Made by a program: the position numbers and the translations under genes. A stretch of 64,000 nt of DNA. Source: Pseudooceanicola marinus (GTDB taxonomy: Bacteria; Pseudomonadota; Alphaproteobacteria; Rhodobacterales; Rhodobacteraceae). The DNA is taken from contig NZ_PGTC01000016.1 in NCBI RefSeq assembly GCF_002786295.1, positions 126,501 to 190,500 on the forward strand, read 5' to 3'. Shown here one piece after another: positions 25,466 through 35,507 of this stretch. A model generated the notes under the pieces. It saw nothing but the letters and a program-made list of their open reading frames with translations. It ran no database searches and was not told the origin of the DNA. Each line of letters starts with the position of its first letter. Positions within the stretch are counted from its first letter, which is position 1.

Positions 25466-25485
25466 GCGGGCCATGTCCGGCCCGC
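25466..25485. repeat. Short perfect hairpin in a divergent intergenic region
   Basis: GCGGGCC (25466-25472) is complementary to GGCCCGC (25479-25485). Just upstream, GTGCAG and CTGCAC (25449-25462) form another inverted repeat with a two-base centre. They lie between the divergent genes starting at 25343 and 25610. No role is evident. Confidence 0.35.
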
Positions 25486-25609
25486 ATGGCGCGCTCGGGC
25501 GAGGAGCGGGGATTGCGTCCCCGGGGGCCGTTTGGCTAGAGAGAAGGCAGCCCCGCTCGGGTGCGGGATGCCGATCCTGCCCTTTGCGGGCGTCGAGAAG
25601 GAGCCGACC

Positions 25610-25864
25610 ATGTCCCGTTTTCCCCTTGTGCGTCCCGGCGCGGTCACAGCCGCCCTGCTGATGACCCTGCCCCTGCCGGCGGCGGCCCACCCGGGCCACC
25701 TGGCCGAGGTGGCGGGCCATGGGCACTGGCTGGGCGCTGCTGCTCTGGGGGCTGCCCTGGCCATCGGGCTGTGGAAGGGATTGCGCGGGCGCGCCGAGGC
25801 GTCGAAGGACGCAGAGGACGAGGCGGCAGACGCGGACGGCACCGAAGAGTTGCAGGACGCCTGA
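25610..25864 (+). CDS. Small HPGHLAE-type membrane protein (resembles DUF6732)
   Basis: An 84-residue protein with a signal peptide ending in PAAAHPGHLAEVAGHGHW. One transmembrane segment (LGAAALGAALAIGLWKGL) and an acidic tail (EDEAADADGTEELQDA) follow. The HPGHLAE and GHGHW motifs match my memory of DUF6732, a small Rhodobacterales family; this was not searched. The His residues after the signal cleavage site could bind a metal, an inference from composition only. AAGGAG precedes the ATG at 25610. Confidence 0.65.
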   Translation: MSRFPLVRPGAVTAALLMTLPLPAAAHPGHLAEVAGHGHWLGAAALGAALAIGLWKGLRGRAEASKDAEDEAADADGTEELQDA

Positions 25865-26036
25865 CACACGGGCGGCGCCTTGCCCGCGACACTGCGGCCT
25901 TGCAGCCTCGGTCGCCGGACCAGTTTCGGGCGGCGCGACTTTTTTCTGTCACCTAATCTTCATCGTGGTTAACTTGATCTCAATGCCTGCCGTGCCATGT
26001 CATGGCGCGTAGGGCACAGGAACGCCGGGGCTGACC

Positions 26037-26390
26037 ATGACGACATTTCTTCCCAAGGATCTGGCCGATGGGCTGGAAGAGGCGCGCAAGCTGAAGGCGC
26101 GCAAGGGGTCTCGCCTGCGGATCGAAGCCGACGGCCAGAGCTATCCCGTGCTGCGGCGCTGGGAAGATGGCTTCTCGGTCGAAAGGGAACTGGTGCCGCA
26201 ACTGCGTGGCCATGTGGATCTGTTCGAGGGCAGCCGTTTCCTGGCGACCTGTCTGATCGTGGCCTCTGCCGAGGCGGCGGGCGAAATGCGCTACGAATTC
26301 AAGCGCGCGACCCCGGCCCGGGACAGCGCTCCGGTCGATTTCCAGCAGGACGAAGAGGCGCCGGTGGCCCTTCTGGGTCGGCCCGACTGA
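26037..26390 (+). CDS. Conserved hypothetical protein (about 117 residues)
   Basis: A soluble 117-residue protein starting MTTFLPKDLADGLEEARKLK. It has a basic stretch (ARKGSRLRIEADGQSYPVLR), an FSVERELVPQLRGHVDLFEG core and AGEMRYEFKRAT near the end. The core looks like a compact beta domain. I recall similar proteins in other Rhodobacteraceae, with the pattern of an N-terminal helix followed by a YPVLR-W-DGF segment, but know no function. It is monocistronic, between the HPGH gene and the BKACE gene. Confidence 0.7.
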   Translation: MTTFLPKDLADGLEEARKLKARKGSRLRIEADGQSYPVLRRWEDGFSVERELVPQLRGHVDLFEGSRFLATCLIVASAEAAGEMRYEFKRATPARDSAPVDFQQDEEAPVALLGRPD

Positions 26391-26548
26391 TCTGACGCAA
26401 ATTGCGGAGCTGCGTGCCCGAGCCGTGCGGGGCCGGGGCTCGGCGGCCTCTCCTGGGGCACCCCTCTCATCCAATTGTCGAGACTGCCCAGGCGGAGTGG
26501 CGGCACCGCCACGTCAGGGGCTGGCCTCTGTCCGACGGTGCCGAAGGC

Positions 26549-27385
26549 TCAGGCCCGCAGGGGCAGGTCCAGCATCTCGCGCGCCTGCTGCCAGGTTGCC
26601 ACGGGGCGCTCGTATTTCTCGCAGAGTGACGTCACCCGCTGCACCAGGGCCGCGTTCGAAGGGGCCAGGGTGGTCTTGTCGAGGCGGATGTTGTCCTCCA
26701 GCCCGCAGCGGGCATGGCCGCCGGTTTCCACCACCCATTCGTTCAGCGTGATCTGGCCGGCGCCGATCCCGGCGGCGCACCATTCGCTGTCAGGCAGCAG
26801 GCGCTTCATCGTCGCGCGGTAGTAGTCGAAGACATCGCGGTCGATCGGCATGGCGTTCTTCACCCCCATGACAAATTGCACGTAGGGCGATTTTTCCAGC
26901 CGCCCGTCGGCATACATCTTCGCCGCCTGGTGGATGTGGGACAGGTCGAAGGCCTCGATCTCCGGGCGGATGCCGTAGGTCTTCATCTCCGCGGCCAGCC
27001 AGTCGACCAGATCCGGCGGATTCTCGTAGACGCGGGTGGGGAAGTTGTTGGATCCCACGGAAAGCGAGGCCATGTCGGGCTTCAGCGGCAGCATCCCGCC
27101 CCGCGTCTGCCCGGCGCCGGACCGTCCGCCGGTGGAGAACTGCACGATCATGCCGGGGCAGTGCTTTTTCACCCCTTCCTTCAGCGCCGCGAATTTCTCC
27201 GGGTCCGAGGAGGGCGTTTCATCATCGTTGCGCACATGGGCGTGGACGATGGTGGCGCCCGCCTCGAAGGCCTCATGGGTGGATTCGATCTGTTCCGCGA
27301 CGGTGACGGGCACCGCGGGGTTGTCGCTCTTGCGGGGCAGCGAGCCGGTGATGGCCACGCAGATGATGCAGGGTTTGGGGTCCAT
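26549..27385 (-). CDS. Beta-keto acid cleavage enzyme (BKACE, DUF849 family)
   Basis: A 278-residue Zn-dependent TIM-barrel enzyme that condenses a beta-keto acid with acetyl-CoA to give acetoacetate and a new CoA ester; the founding member is 3-keto-5-aminohexanoate cleavage enzyme Kce. Family marks are CVAITGS near the start, ATIVHAHVRND (metal His pair), QFSTGGRSG, EIEAFDLSHI and GGHARCGLEDNI. The exact substrate depends on residues I cannot score. There is no ribosome binding site before the ATG, and the promoter is placed for leaderless transcription. Confidence 0.93.
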   Translation of the reverse strand: MDPKPCIICVAITGSLPRKSDNPAVPVTVAEQIESTHEAFEAGATIVHAHVRNDDETPSSDPEKFAALKEGVKKHCPGMIVQFSTGGRSGAGQTRGGMLPLKPDMASLSVGSNNFPTRVYENPPDLVDWLAAEMKTYGIRPEIEAFDLSHIHQAAKMYADGRLEKSPYVQFVMGVKNAMPIDRDVFDYYRATMKRLLPDSEWCAAGIGAGQITLNEWVVETGGHARCGLEDNIRLDKTTLAPSNAALVQRVTSLCEKYERPVATWQQAREMLDLPLRA

Positions 27386-27391
27386 GCGGGC

Positions 27392-27420
27392 AGTTAGGCG
27401 CCTCGCCGCGAAGCTGTCAA
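27392..27420 (-). promoter_or_regulatory. Promoter of the BKACE gene, placed for leaderless transcription
   Basis: On the minus strand, TTGACA (27420-27415), 17 bases, CTAACT (27397-27392), then six bases and the ATG at 27385. Transcription should start at the A of the start codon or very near it. Confidence 0.6.
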
Positions 27421-27572
27421 CGGCGCCGGCGGGGCCGCGTTCACGCCTGGATCACGCACAGGTGATGGATCCGGGCGATCGGGAAAAGAACCATCCGGCG
27501 ATCCGCCCCGTAACTCCTGTGACGCTGCCCCGGAGGAGAGGGGCGGCGCGCCACTCAAACGGAGGAAATTCC

Positions 27573-28148
27573 ATGAAACGCATTCTGACCCTCAGCACCG
27601 CCCTGATCTGTGCCGCGACCCTTCCGGCCTTCGCCGATGACCACATGGCGGGTGAAAACCCGATGGTCGGCGGCGCCGAGATGTTCGCCGACAAGACCAT
27701 CGCCGAGAACGCCTCGGCCGCGCCGAACCTGACCACGCTGGTCGCCGCCGTGCAGGCTGCGGGCCTCGTGGACACGCTGATGAGCGATGGCCCCTTTACC
27801 GTCTTCGCCCCCACCGATGATGCCTTCGGCATGATCAAGGAAGACAGCCTGAACGCGCTGCTGCAGCCCGACGCGAAGGACCAACTGACGCAGATCCTGA
27901 CCTGCCACGTGGTCGCCGCCGAGGCCTTCTCCACCGACATCGTCGGCATGATTGAGGATGACGGCGGCATGCACAGCGTGACCACCGTCGGCGGCTGCAC
28001 GCTGGAGGCCTACATCGAGGACGGCATGGTGAAGCTGAAGGACGAGAACGGTCGTGTCGCCACCGTGACCACCGCCGACGTGGACCAGTCGAACGGCGTT
28101 GTCCACGTCATTGACCGGGTGATCCTGCCGGCCGGTCAGGCGGGCTGA
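27573..28148 (+). CDS. Secreted fasciclin-domain (FAS1) protein
   Basis: A 191-residue protein with a signal peptide (MKRILTLSTALICAATLPAFA) and one FAS1 domain. The H1 and H2 boxes are recognisable: LMSDGPFTVFAPTDDAF near 69-85 and NGVVHVIDRVILP near the C-terminus. A preceding motif, TIAENASAAPNLTTLVAAVQAAGL, is also typical. FAS1 domains mediate adhesion or ligand binding outside the cell or in the periplasm. GGAGG precedes the ATG. It is monocistronic with a hairpin after the stop. Confidence 0.94.
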   Translation: MKRILTLSTALICAATLPAFADDHMAGENPMVGGAEMFADKTIAENASAAPNLTTLVAAVQAAGLVDTLMSDGPFTVFAPTDDAFGMIKEDSLNALLQPDAKDQLTQILTCHVVAAEAFSTDIVGMIEDDGGMHSVTTVGGCTLEAYIEDGMVKLKDENGRVATVTTADVDQSNGVVHVIDRVILPAGQAG

Positions 28149-28188
28149 TCTCCTCCGTCTCGCCGGGCCGTCTGGCCCGGGCCGGCGC

Positions 28189-28221
28189 GGGCCGCTCCTT
28201 TCGGGGCGGCCCGTTCTGTTT
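28189..28221 (+). terminator. Probable terminator after the fasciclin gene
   Basis: GGGCCGC (28189-28195) and GCGGCCC (28206-28212) form a stem extended inwards by TCC/GGG around a TTTC loop. GTTCTGTTT follows, a weak T tract. Confidence 0.55.
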
Positions 28222-28247
28222 CCGGCACCGGCAGGCGTTCGGTCGCG

Positions 28248-28697
28248 TCAGTCGGGCAGCCCGGGAAGGAAGCTGATTCCGCTCACGTGGACCCAGCCAC
28301 GGTGGGTCGCGCGCACCTCGCGCTTTTCCAGGGCGCCACAGACCTCGCGGTTATGGCCATAGGCAATGCCGGCCCAGTCGCCGCGATACTCGAAGACCAG
28401 GAAGGTGTCGCCATGGGTCAGGGCGTTGCGGGTGCGATAGTCCGGTCCCGGGCCGCTGCGCACGGTCAGTACCTCCGTCGCCGGGCCGCGGCTGGCGATG
28501 AACACGGCCGGGTCGCAGTTGCGCGCGCTGTCCCGGGGATATTCGTAGATCGCCGCATCCGCCGGATTGGGCTGTCCCAGAGACAGGGGCGGCAGCACGC
28601 CCCGGGCCAGCAGCAGCACGGCCCCCCCGGCCGCGAGGCAGAGCAGCGAACCCGCCAGCAAGAGGCGCGGCAACAAATTGGGCGGTTCGACGGGCAT
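28248..28697 (-). CDS. Membrane-anchored SH3b-domain protein
   Basis: A 149-residue protein with one N-terminal membrane segment (LLLAGSLLCLAAGGAVLLLA) and a C-terminal bacterial SH3 domain. The domain contains TEVLTVRSGPGPDYRTRNAL, the common start of SH3b folds, then DTFLVFEYRGDWAGIAYG and RGWVHVSGISFLPGLPD. Such domains often bind cell-wall peptides, but here the ligand is unknown. ATG at 28697 has GGAGAAGG upstream. It follows mcd on the same strand, beyond a terminator. Confidence 0.82.
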   Translation of the reverse strand: MPVEPPNLLPRLLLAGSLLCLAAGGAVLLLARGVLPPLSLGQPNPADAAIYEYPRDSARNCDPAVFIASRGPATEVLTVRSGPGPDYRTRNALTHGDTFLVFEYRGDWAGIAYGHNREVCGALEKREVRATHRGWVHVSGISFLPGLPD

Positions 28698-28795
28698 GGC
28701 CTTCTCCGGGCGGCGGATCCGCCCGACGGGCATAGCGGGCCGGCCCCCGCCCGGTCACGGGAATTGCCTGCGGGATTTGAGGCAAATCCGCCCGA

Positions 28796-28836
28796 ACAAG
28801 AACCGCCCGGGGCGACTGGGAGGACGCCCCGGGCGG
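28796..28836 (-). terminator. Strong Rho-independent terminator downstream of mcd
   Basis: CCGCCCGGGGCG (28803-28814) is fully complementary to CGCCCCGGGCGG (28825-28836), 12 pairs around a ten-base loop. TTCTTGTT follows on the minus strand. A second hairpin GCCCGACC/GGTCGGGC (28842-28865) lies just before it. Confidence 0.8.
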
Positions 28837-28878
28837 GTCCCGCCCGACCCCGAGGGAGGTCGGGCCGGAGGAAAGCCG

Positions 28879-30567
28879 TCAGGCCAGAAGGCGCCGCGCG
28901 ATGACCTGGGCCTGGATCTCGGCCGCGCCTTCGAAGATCGACAGGATCCGCGCGTCACACAGCAGCCGCGAGGCGGTGTATTCCAGCGCGAACCCGTTGC
29001 CGCCGTGGATCTGCAGCGCATTGTCGGCACAGCCCCAGGCGATCCGCGCGCCCAGGAGCTTGGCCATGCCCGCCTCCAGGTCGCAGCGGCGGTCGTTGTC
29101 CTTCTCGAAGGCGGCGAAATAGGTCAGCTGACGCGCCACCATGATCTCCACCGCCATCATGGCGAGTTTGCCCGAGACGCGGGGGAACTGGATCAGCGGC
29201 CCGCCGAAGGCCTTGCGGTCGAGCGCATATTGCAGGCCCACATCCAGCGCCGCCTGCGCCACGCCGATGGCCCGTGCCGCGGTCTGGATACGCGCCGATT
29301 CGAAGGTCTGCATCAGCTGCTTGAAGCCCTTGCCCTCTTCACTGCCCAGCAGGTTCTCGCCCTTCACCGGGAAGCCGTCGAAGCCCAGCTCGTATTCCTT
29401 CATGCCGCGATAGCCCAGCACCTCGATCTCGCCCCCGGTGATGCCCGCATCGGGGAAGGGGGCGTCGTCGGTGCCCGGGGTCTTCTCCGCCAGGAACATC
29501 GACAGCCCGCGGTGGTCGGTGCTTTCGGGATCGGTGCGCGCCAGCACGGTCATGACATGGGTGCGCGCGGCATGGGTGATCCAGGTCTTGTTGCCGGTGA
29601 TCGTGTAATCGCCATCCGCGCCCTTCACCGCGCGGGTGCGCAGGGCGGCCAAGTCGGACCCGGTGTTGGGTTCGGTGAACACGGCCGTCGGCAGGACCTC
29701 CCCCGAGGCGAGCTTCGGCAGCCAGTGGCTCTTTTGCTCATCCGTGCCGCCGCAGAGGATCAGCTCCGCCGCGATCTCGGACCGGGTGCCGAGGGAGCCA
29801 ACACCGATGTAGCCGCGCGACAGCTCTTCCGAGACAACCACCATGGAGGCCTTGCTGAGGCCGAAGCCGCCGAGGTTTTCCGGGATGGTCAGGCCGAAGA
29901 CGCCCATCTCGGCCAGCTCCTCGATCACCGACATGGGGATCAGCTCATCCTTGAGGTGCCACTCATGGGCGAAGGGAGCGACCTTTTCGGCGGCATAGCG
30001 GCGGAACTGGTCGCGGATCATCTCCAGCTCTTCATCCAGGCCGGTGGCGCCGAAGATCCCGGCGCCCTGACGCTCGACGATCAGCTCGGCCAGGCGCGAG
30101 CGGGCGGCCTGGGTGTTGCCGGTGGCGATCAGCGTGGCGACCTCGCCGGCGGTGAACTCGGTCGCGGCATTGGCAGGCAGGCCCATGTCGTGCAGGCGCA
30201 GGATCTCCTGCTGGGACATCTGGATGCCGCCGGCGATCTGGCCGAGGTATTCGCCGAAGGCGATCTGGTGGATCAGCGCCTCCAGCTCTCCGAACTCGCC
30301 CCTGGCGTCCAGCTTTTCCGCCCAGGTTTGCATCTGGCGCAGCGCCTCGACATAGGTGGCCAGCCAGGCCAGCCCGTGCGTGGCGGTCTGTTCGGCCTCC
30401 ACCGCGCGCGAGGACACGCGGTCGCCCTCGACCACCCGGGCGCGCACCGCGTCGCGGGCTGCGGCCAGCAGGGAGTCGGCCGGGGCAATGGCGGCGCCGG
30501 TCAGGCGCAGCAGGTCGGGCAGAAGGGCGGTCTCGGTCATCTTCGGGTCCTGTCCGTCATGGGGCAT
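28879..30567 (-). CDS. mcd: (2S)-methylsuccinyl-CoA dehydrogenase, ethylmalonyl-CoA pathway
   Basis: A 562-residue FAD acyl-CoA dehydrogenase oxidising (2S)-methylsuccinyl-CoA to mesaconyl-CoA. The ACAD body starts near residue 180, with VFTEPNTGSDLAALRTRAV, GNKTWITHAARTHVM, YRGMKEYELGFDGF and the terminal QIHGGNGFALEYTASRLLCDARILSIFEGAAEIQ. About 170 residues precede it, as in Mcd but not in ordinary short-chain dehydrogenases of about 380; this extension is the main reason for the specific call. ATG at 30567 has GGAGGAGG eight bases upstream; ATG at 30540 is an alternative. Other pathway genes (ccr, mch, ecm, mcl) are not in the window. Confidence 0.86.
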   Translation of the reverse strand: MPHDGQDPKMTETALLPDLLRLTGAAIAPADSLLAAARDAVRARVVEGDRVSSRAVEAEQTATHGLAWLATYVEALRQMQTWAEKLDARGEFGELEALIHQIAFGEYLGQIAGGIQMSQQEILRLHDMGLPANAATEFTAGEVATLIATGNTQAARSRLAELIVERQGAGIFGATGLDEELEMIRDQFRRYAAEKVAPFAHEWHLKDELIPMSVIEELAEMGVFGLTIPENLGGFGLSKASMVVVSEELSRGYIGVGSLGTRSEIAAELILCGGTDEQKSHWLPKLASGEVLPTAVFTEPNTGSDLAALRTRAVKGADGDYTITGNKTWITHAARTHVMTVLARTDPESTDHRGLSMFLAEKTPGTDDAPFPDAGITGGEIEVLGYRGMKEYELGFDGFPVKGENLLGSEEGKGFKQLMQTFESARIQTAARAIGVAQAALDVGLQYALDRKAFGGPLIQFPRVSGKLAMMAVEIMVARQLTYFAAFEKDNDRRCDLEAGMAKLLGARIAWGCADNALQIHGGNGFALEYTASRLLCDARILSIFEGAAEIQAQVIARRLLA

Positions 30568-30725
30568 GGGGGCAGCTCCTCCTCCAGGTCACTGGTCTCG
30601 CTGCCCGTCCTAATCCCTTTGCAGGTGCAGCGCAATATGTTTGCGTTCGACATACTATTTTGGATCTATAATTACGTCACGGATTTTACATCGCGCCGGG
30701 CTCCCGGCGGGTGTAGGCAATCGGC

Positions 30726-31508
30726 ATGATGGATCTGAGCATGATGGGGCCCGGGGCCCTCGGCCCCTGGGCCTGGGGGGCGATCGTGGCGGTGGCGCTG
30801 CTGGCGGGACTGGTGAAGGGCATGGTGGGGTTCGCCATGCCGATGATCATGGTGTCCGGCCTGGGCAGCATCGTCGGCCCCGACTGGGCGCTGGCCGGGT
30901 TGATCCTGCCGACGCTGGCCACCAACGGCTGGCAGGCCTTGCGCCTGGGCCCGGCGGCGGCCTGGGCGGTGGTGAAACGGTTCCGCGTCTTTCTGGGCGT
31001 GGCGCTGGTGGCGCTGCTGATCTCGGCGCAGCTGGTCTCGGTCCTGCCGGAGCGGGTGATGCTGCTGATGATCGGCGGGCCCATCGTCCTCTTTGCCCTG
31101 ACCCAGCTGATGGGGCGCCAGCTGCGCCTGGCGCATCCGCCGAAACGGGCGGTGGAACTGGCCGTGGCGCTGGTGGCGGGGTTCATCGGCGGGTTCTCGG
31201 GCGTCTGGGGGCCGCCGACGGTGGCCTACCTGACGGCGCTGGAAACGCCCAAGCGCGAGCAGATCCAGGTGCAGGGGGTGATCTACGGGCTGGGCGCGGT
31301 GTCGTTGCTCTTTGCCCACCTCGGCTCCGGCGTACTGCGGGCCGAGACGCTGCCGTTTTCGTTGATGATGGTGCCGCTGGCCCTGGCCGGCATGTGGGTG
31401 GGGCTGCGCCTGCATGACCGGATTGATCAGGCCACCTTCCGCCGTGCGACGCTGGTGGTGCTGCTGGTCGCCGGGCTGAACCTGCTGCGGCGCGCGCTGA
31501 TGCTCTGA
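30726..31508 (+). CDS. TSUP-family (TauE/SafE) membrane permease
   Basis: A 260-residue membrane protein with about eight hydrophobic segments. The first repeat has AIVAVALLAGLVKGMVGFAMPMIMV and the second VALVAGFIGGFSGVWGPPTVAYLTAL. These paired GxxxGxxG-rich motifs define the sulfite/organosulfur exporter superfamily. The second motif has WGPPT in place of the more usual GGGF. Substrate is not determinable. It diverges from mcd, and a repeat element separates it from the convergent RimB-RimK fusion gene. Confidence 0.88.
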   Translation: MMDLSMMGPGALGPWAWGAIVAVALLAGLVKGMVGFAMPMIMVSGLGSIVGPDWALAGLILPTLATNGWQALRLGPAAAWAVVKRFRVFLGVALVALLISAQLVSVLPERVMLLMIGGPIVLFALTQLMGRQLRLAHPPKRAVELAVALVAGFIGGFSGVWGPPTVAYLTALETPKREQIQVQGVIYGLGAVSLLFAHLGSGVLRAETLPFSLMMVPLALAGMWVGLRLHDRIDQATFRRATLVVLLVAGLNLLRRALML

Positions 31509-31510
31509 CA

Positions 31511-31715
31511 GGGGGCGGGGCTTTGCCCCCGCCGCGGCTGCGGCAAGTGAAGGCGAGAGGGGGCTTTGCCCCCGTCTCCGTGCCGGAGACTCCCCCAGAG
31601 TATTTCTGGCAATCGGATAGGAGGAAGGGCGCGCGCGAAGGGCACGTCCTTCTCTCATCCGATAGCTGAAAATACTCCCGCCGGAGGCATCCGCCCCTGG
31701 CAAGGGGCGCAGGCA
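31511..31715. repeat. Two-armed copy of the dispersed GAGTATTT repeat
   Basis: Left arm: two GGGGGC-type hairpins, the variable hairpin GTCTCCG/CGGAGAC, then GAGTATTT at 31598-31605. A central part follows in which AATCGGATAGGAGGAAGG is complementary to CCTTCTCTCATCCGAT with few mismatches. Right arm: AAATACTC (31670-31677) and CCGCCGGAGGC, ending with a CGCCCC/GGGGCG hairpin. The whole region is one large imperfect palindrome between convergent genes. Confidence 0.8.
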
Positions 31716-31735
31716 GAGGGGGCGGGGCCCGGCGC

Positions 31736-33118
31736 CTAGCCCTTGCGTTTGCTGCGCGGACTGCGGGGGGCGACCTTGGCCTCGATGTGCTGCAGAACAA
31801 GCGCAGCGATGTCCTTGTGCGAGACCTTCTCGATCCCTTCAAGGCCCGGGGAGGAGTTCACCTCCAACACCTTCGGGCCGTCCTCGCCGCGCAAGAGGTC
31901 GACGCCCGCCAGGTCCAGCTTCATCGCCCGGGCGGCGCGCACGGCGGTGTCGCGTTCGGTGCGGGTGATGCGCACCGGTTCGGCCGTGCCCCCCTGGTGC
32001 AGGTTCGAGCGGAAATCATCCGGCGCGCCCCGTCGGCGCATCGCGGCCACCACCTTGCCGCCCACGACGAGACAGCGGATGTCCTCGCCCGCCGCCTCCT
32101 TGACGAAGCTCTGCACCAGAAAGTCGGCCTTCAGACCGCGGAAGGCCGAGATCACCGACTCGGCGGCCTTCTTGGTCTCGGCCAGGACCACGCCCTTGCC
32201 TTGCGTCGATTCCAGCAGCTTCAGCACAAGAGGCGCGCCGCCCACGAGCTGGATCAGGTTGCCCGAATCCTTCGGGCTGCGGGCGAAGGCCGTGGTGGGC
32301 ATGCCGATGCGGTGCCGGGCCAGGACCTGGTGGGCATAGAGCTTGTCCCGGGACATGGCGATGCCCTCGGAGCCGGCCAGGGAATAGGTGCCCATGCTCT
32401 CGAACTGGCGCACCACGGCGGTGCCGTAGTTGGTGATCGAGGCGCCGATGCGGGGGATCACAGCGTCGTAATGAGGCAGGCGGCGGCCGTCGTAATGCAC
32501 TTCGCCACCGACGGCGCGGATGTTCATGTAGCAACGCGAGGTGTCGATCACCTCCAGCGTATGGCCGCGCGCCTCTGCCGCCTCGATGAAGCGCCCCGTG
32601 GAATAGTTACCCGGTTCCCGAGTCAGGATCGCCAGACGCAGGGCGCGGCGATGCTTCTTCAGTCGGGGCGTGTCGCGGTAGCTGTCGAAGGACAGTTCCG
32701 GCTGGCAGAAGCTCTGAGCGGGCGAGACGATCATGTCCTCGGCGATGGCCGACCGTCCCAGCAGCATGCGGTAGGCCATGGAGCCCCGATCGGTGAGCGT
32801 CACCTCCAGCGGCCAGCTGCGATCGCCCATGGTCACCTCGGTCTCGATGACAAAGCGCAGCTCGGTCTCGCCGTTGGACGAGGTCACCTCACGCCGGTCC
32901 TTCAGCGGCGCGGAGCAGATGATCTCCAGCGACTCGTCGGAGGGGTCGGGGTGGATGGCGAAGCGCACCATGGGTTTCTCGGCCGGGCCGAAGGGTTCGA
33001 TGGCGAAGGCGTGCAGGGCCGAGGTCCGGGCGCCGGTGTCCACCTTGGCGCGGATCGCGGGCAGGCCGAGGCCGGGCAGCGAGAGCCATTCCTCCCAGCC
33101 GAGTGTGAATTGCGCCAT
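31736..33118 (-). CDS. RimB-RimK fusion: retropepsin-like protease domain plus ATP-grasp glutamate ligase
   Basis: A 460-residue two-domain protein. Residues 1-150 match the RimB/ATP-dependent Zn protease-like family (PF05618), a retropepsin fold with the active-site motif [10 protein letters not shown] (DTGA at 27-30) and [10 protein letters not shown]. Residues 160-450 are a full RimK ATP-grasp ligase, with [44 protein letters not shown] and [25 protein letters not shown]. RimK adds glutamates to the tail of ribosomal protein S6; RimB is reported to trim such tails in Pseudomonas. Joining the two opposing activities is notable. The true target here is inferred. Confidence 0.9.
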   Translation of the reverse strand: MAQFTLGWEEWLSLPGLGLPAIRAKVDTGARTSALHAFAIEPFGPAEKPMVRFAIHPDPSDESLEIICSAPLKDRREVTSSNGETELRFVIETEVTMGDRSWPLEVTLTDRGSMAYRMLLGRSAIAEDMIVSPAQSFCQPELSFDSYRDTPRLKKHRRALRLAILTREPGNYSTGRFIEAAEARGHTLEVIDTSRCYMNIRAVGGEVHYDGRRLPHYDAVIPRIGASITNYGTAVVRQFESMGTYSLAGSEGIAMSRDKLYAHQVLARHRIGMPTTAFARSPKDSGNLIQLVGGAPLVLKLLESTQGKGVVLAETKKAAESVISAFRGLKADFLVQSFVKEAAGEDIRCLVVGGKVVAAMRRRGAPDDFRSNLHQGGTAEPVRITRTERDTAVRAARAMKLDLAGVDLLRGEDGPKVLEVNSSPGLEGIEKVSHKDIAALVLQHIEAKVAPRSPRSKRKG

Positions 33119-33300
33119 GTCGGGTCCTTCTGGAATGCGGGCTGGATGCGGGCGGAATCGTCGGGTCTGGGTGCGACCCTAACAGGGCCACTAGCCAATC
33201 ACACCCGACGGGTGCAATGGCCATATGACAGCAGTGCCGCAAGGGCGTGCGAGTCGTCGTCCTGCCTGAAATATTCCCGCCGGATACGTCTGCGCCCCAG

Positions 33301-33903
33301 TCAGGAGACGAAGCTGTTGCCGAAACAGATGTCGATGGCGGCGGGGGCCTGCATGGCGGGGACCACCTCGAAGCTCTGGCGCAGCAGGGTCTCCTCGCCG
33401 TGGCTGACCTCGAAGGTCCAGGTGCCGGGCACCAGTTCGCGGTCGAACTCGAAGTTGAAGCTGCGCACGCCCCAGTTGGCCGACAGCGCCGGGTCCCAGC
33501 TTTCGACGGTGACCTGGCGGGCCCCGATCGGCGGATGGCGCACGGTAAAGAGGTAGGGGCCGGGAGCGGTGCCGGGCGCCAGCCGGATGCGGATGCCGAA
33601 GGAGATGCCGATGTAGGCCGGCACCACGCGGCTGGTCAGGGCCAGATCGGGGTTGCCTTCGGTCAGCAGGATGTAGCCCGATTCCGTGTTGGGCGCCGGT
33701 TCCTTGCTGACATGGTCGGCGGGGCAGTAGATCCCGGCCTCGTCCATCTCCAGCGGGGGCGCGATCATGTCGGGGCCGGTCTGCGCGGGCGCGGGGCCTG
33801 CCAGCAGCAGGACCGCCAGCAGCGCGGCCCATCCCCGACGTGCAGACGCCCCGCCGGAAGACCGGGCGGGGCGCTGCGAGGATATGTGCGAGAGGATCTG
33901 CAT
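33301..33903 (-). CDS. Secreted DUF3859-like protein
   Basis: A 200-residue protein with an N-terminal hydrophobic signal (WAALLAVLLLAGPAPAQ, near 25-41) and a single beta-rich domain. Recognisable parts are GIYCPADHVSKEPAPNTESG, YIGISFGIRIRLAP and ELVPGTWTFEVSHGEETLLRQSFEVV. This pattern matches my memory of DUF3859. Function unknown; the fold looks immunoglobulin-like. It starts only five bases after the pckA stop, so it is probably co-transcribed with pckA. The ATG at 33903 has a poorly spaced GAGG, so the start is less certain. Confidence 0.75.
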   Translation of the reverse strand: MQILSHISSQRPARSSGGASARRGWAALLAVLLLAGPAPAQTGPDMIAPPLEMDEAGIYCPADHVSKEPAPNTESGYILLTEGNPDLALTSRVVPAYIGISFGIRIRLAPGTAPGPYLFTVRHPPIGARQVTVESWDPALSANWGVRSFNFEFDRELVPGTWTFEVSHGEETLLRQSFEVVPAMQAPAAIDICFGNSFVS

Positions 33904-33908
33904 CCGCC

Positions 33909-35507
<1,599 letters not shown>

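Noticed and set aside
28567-30729. 720-codon plus-strand frame opposite mcd
   Set aside because: Antisense shadow of a certain acyl-CoA dehydrogenase gene; composition is Gly/Ala/His/Gln-rich.
33262-33300. AAATATTCCCGCCGG behind the DUF3859-like gene as a repeat copy
   Set aside because: It resembles one arm of the repeat but has a changed core and no hairpins; kept as a possible relic only.
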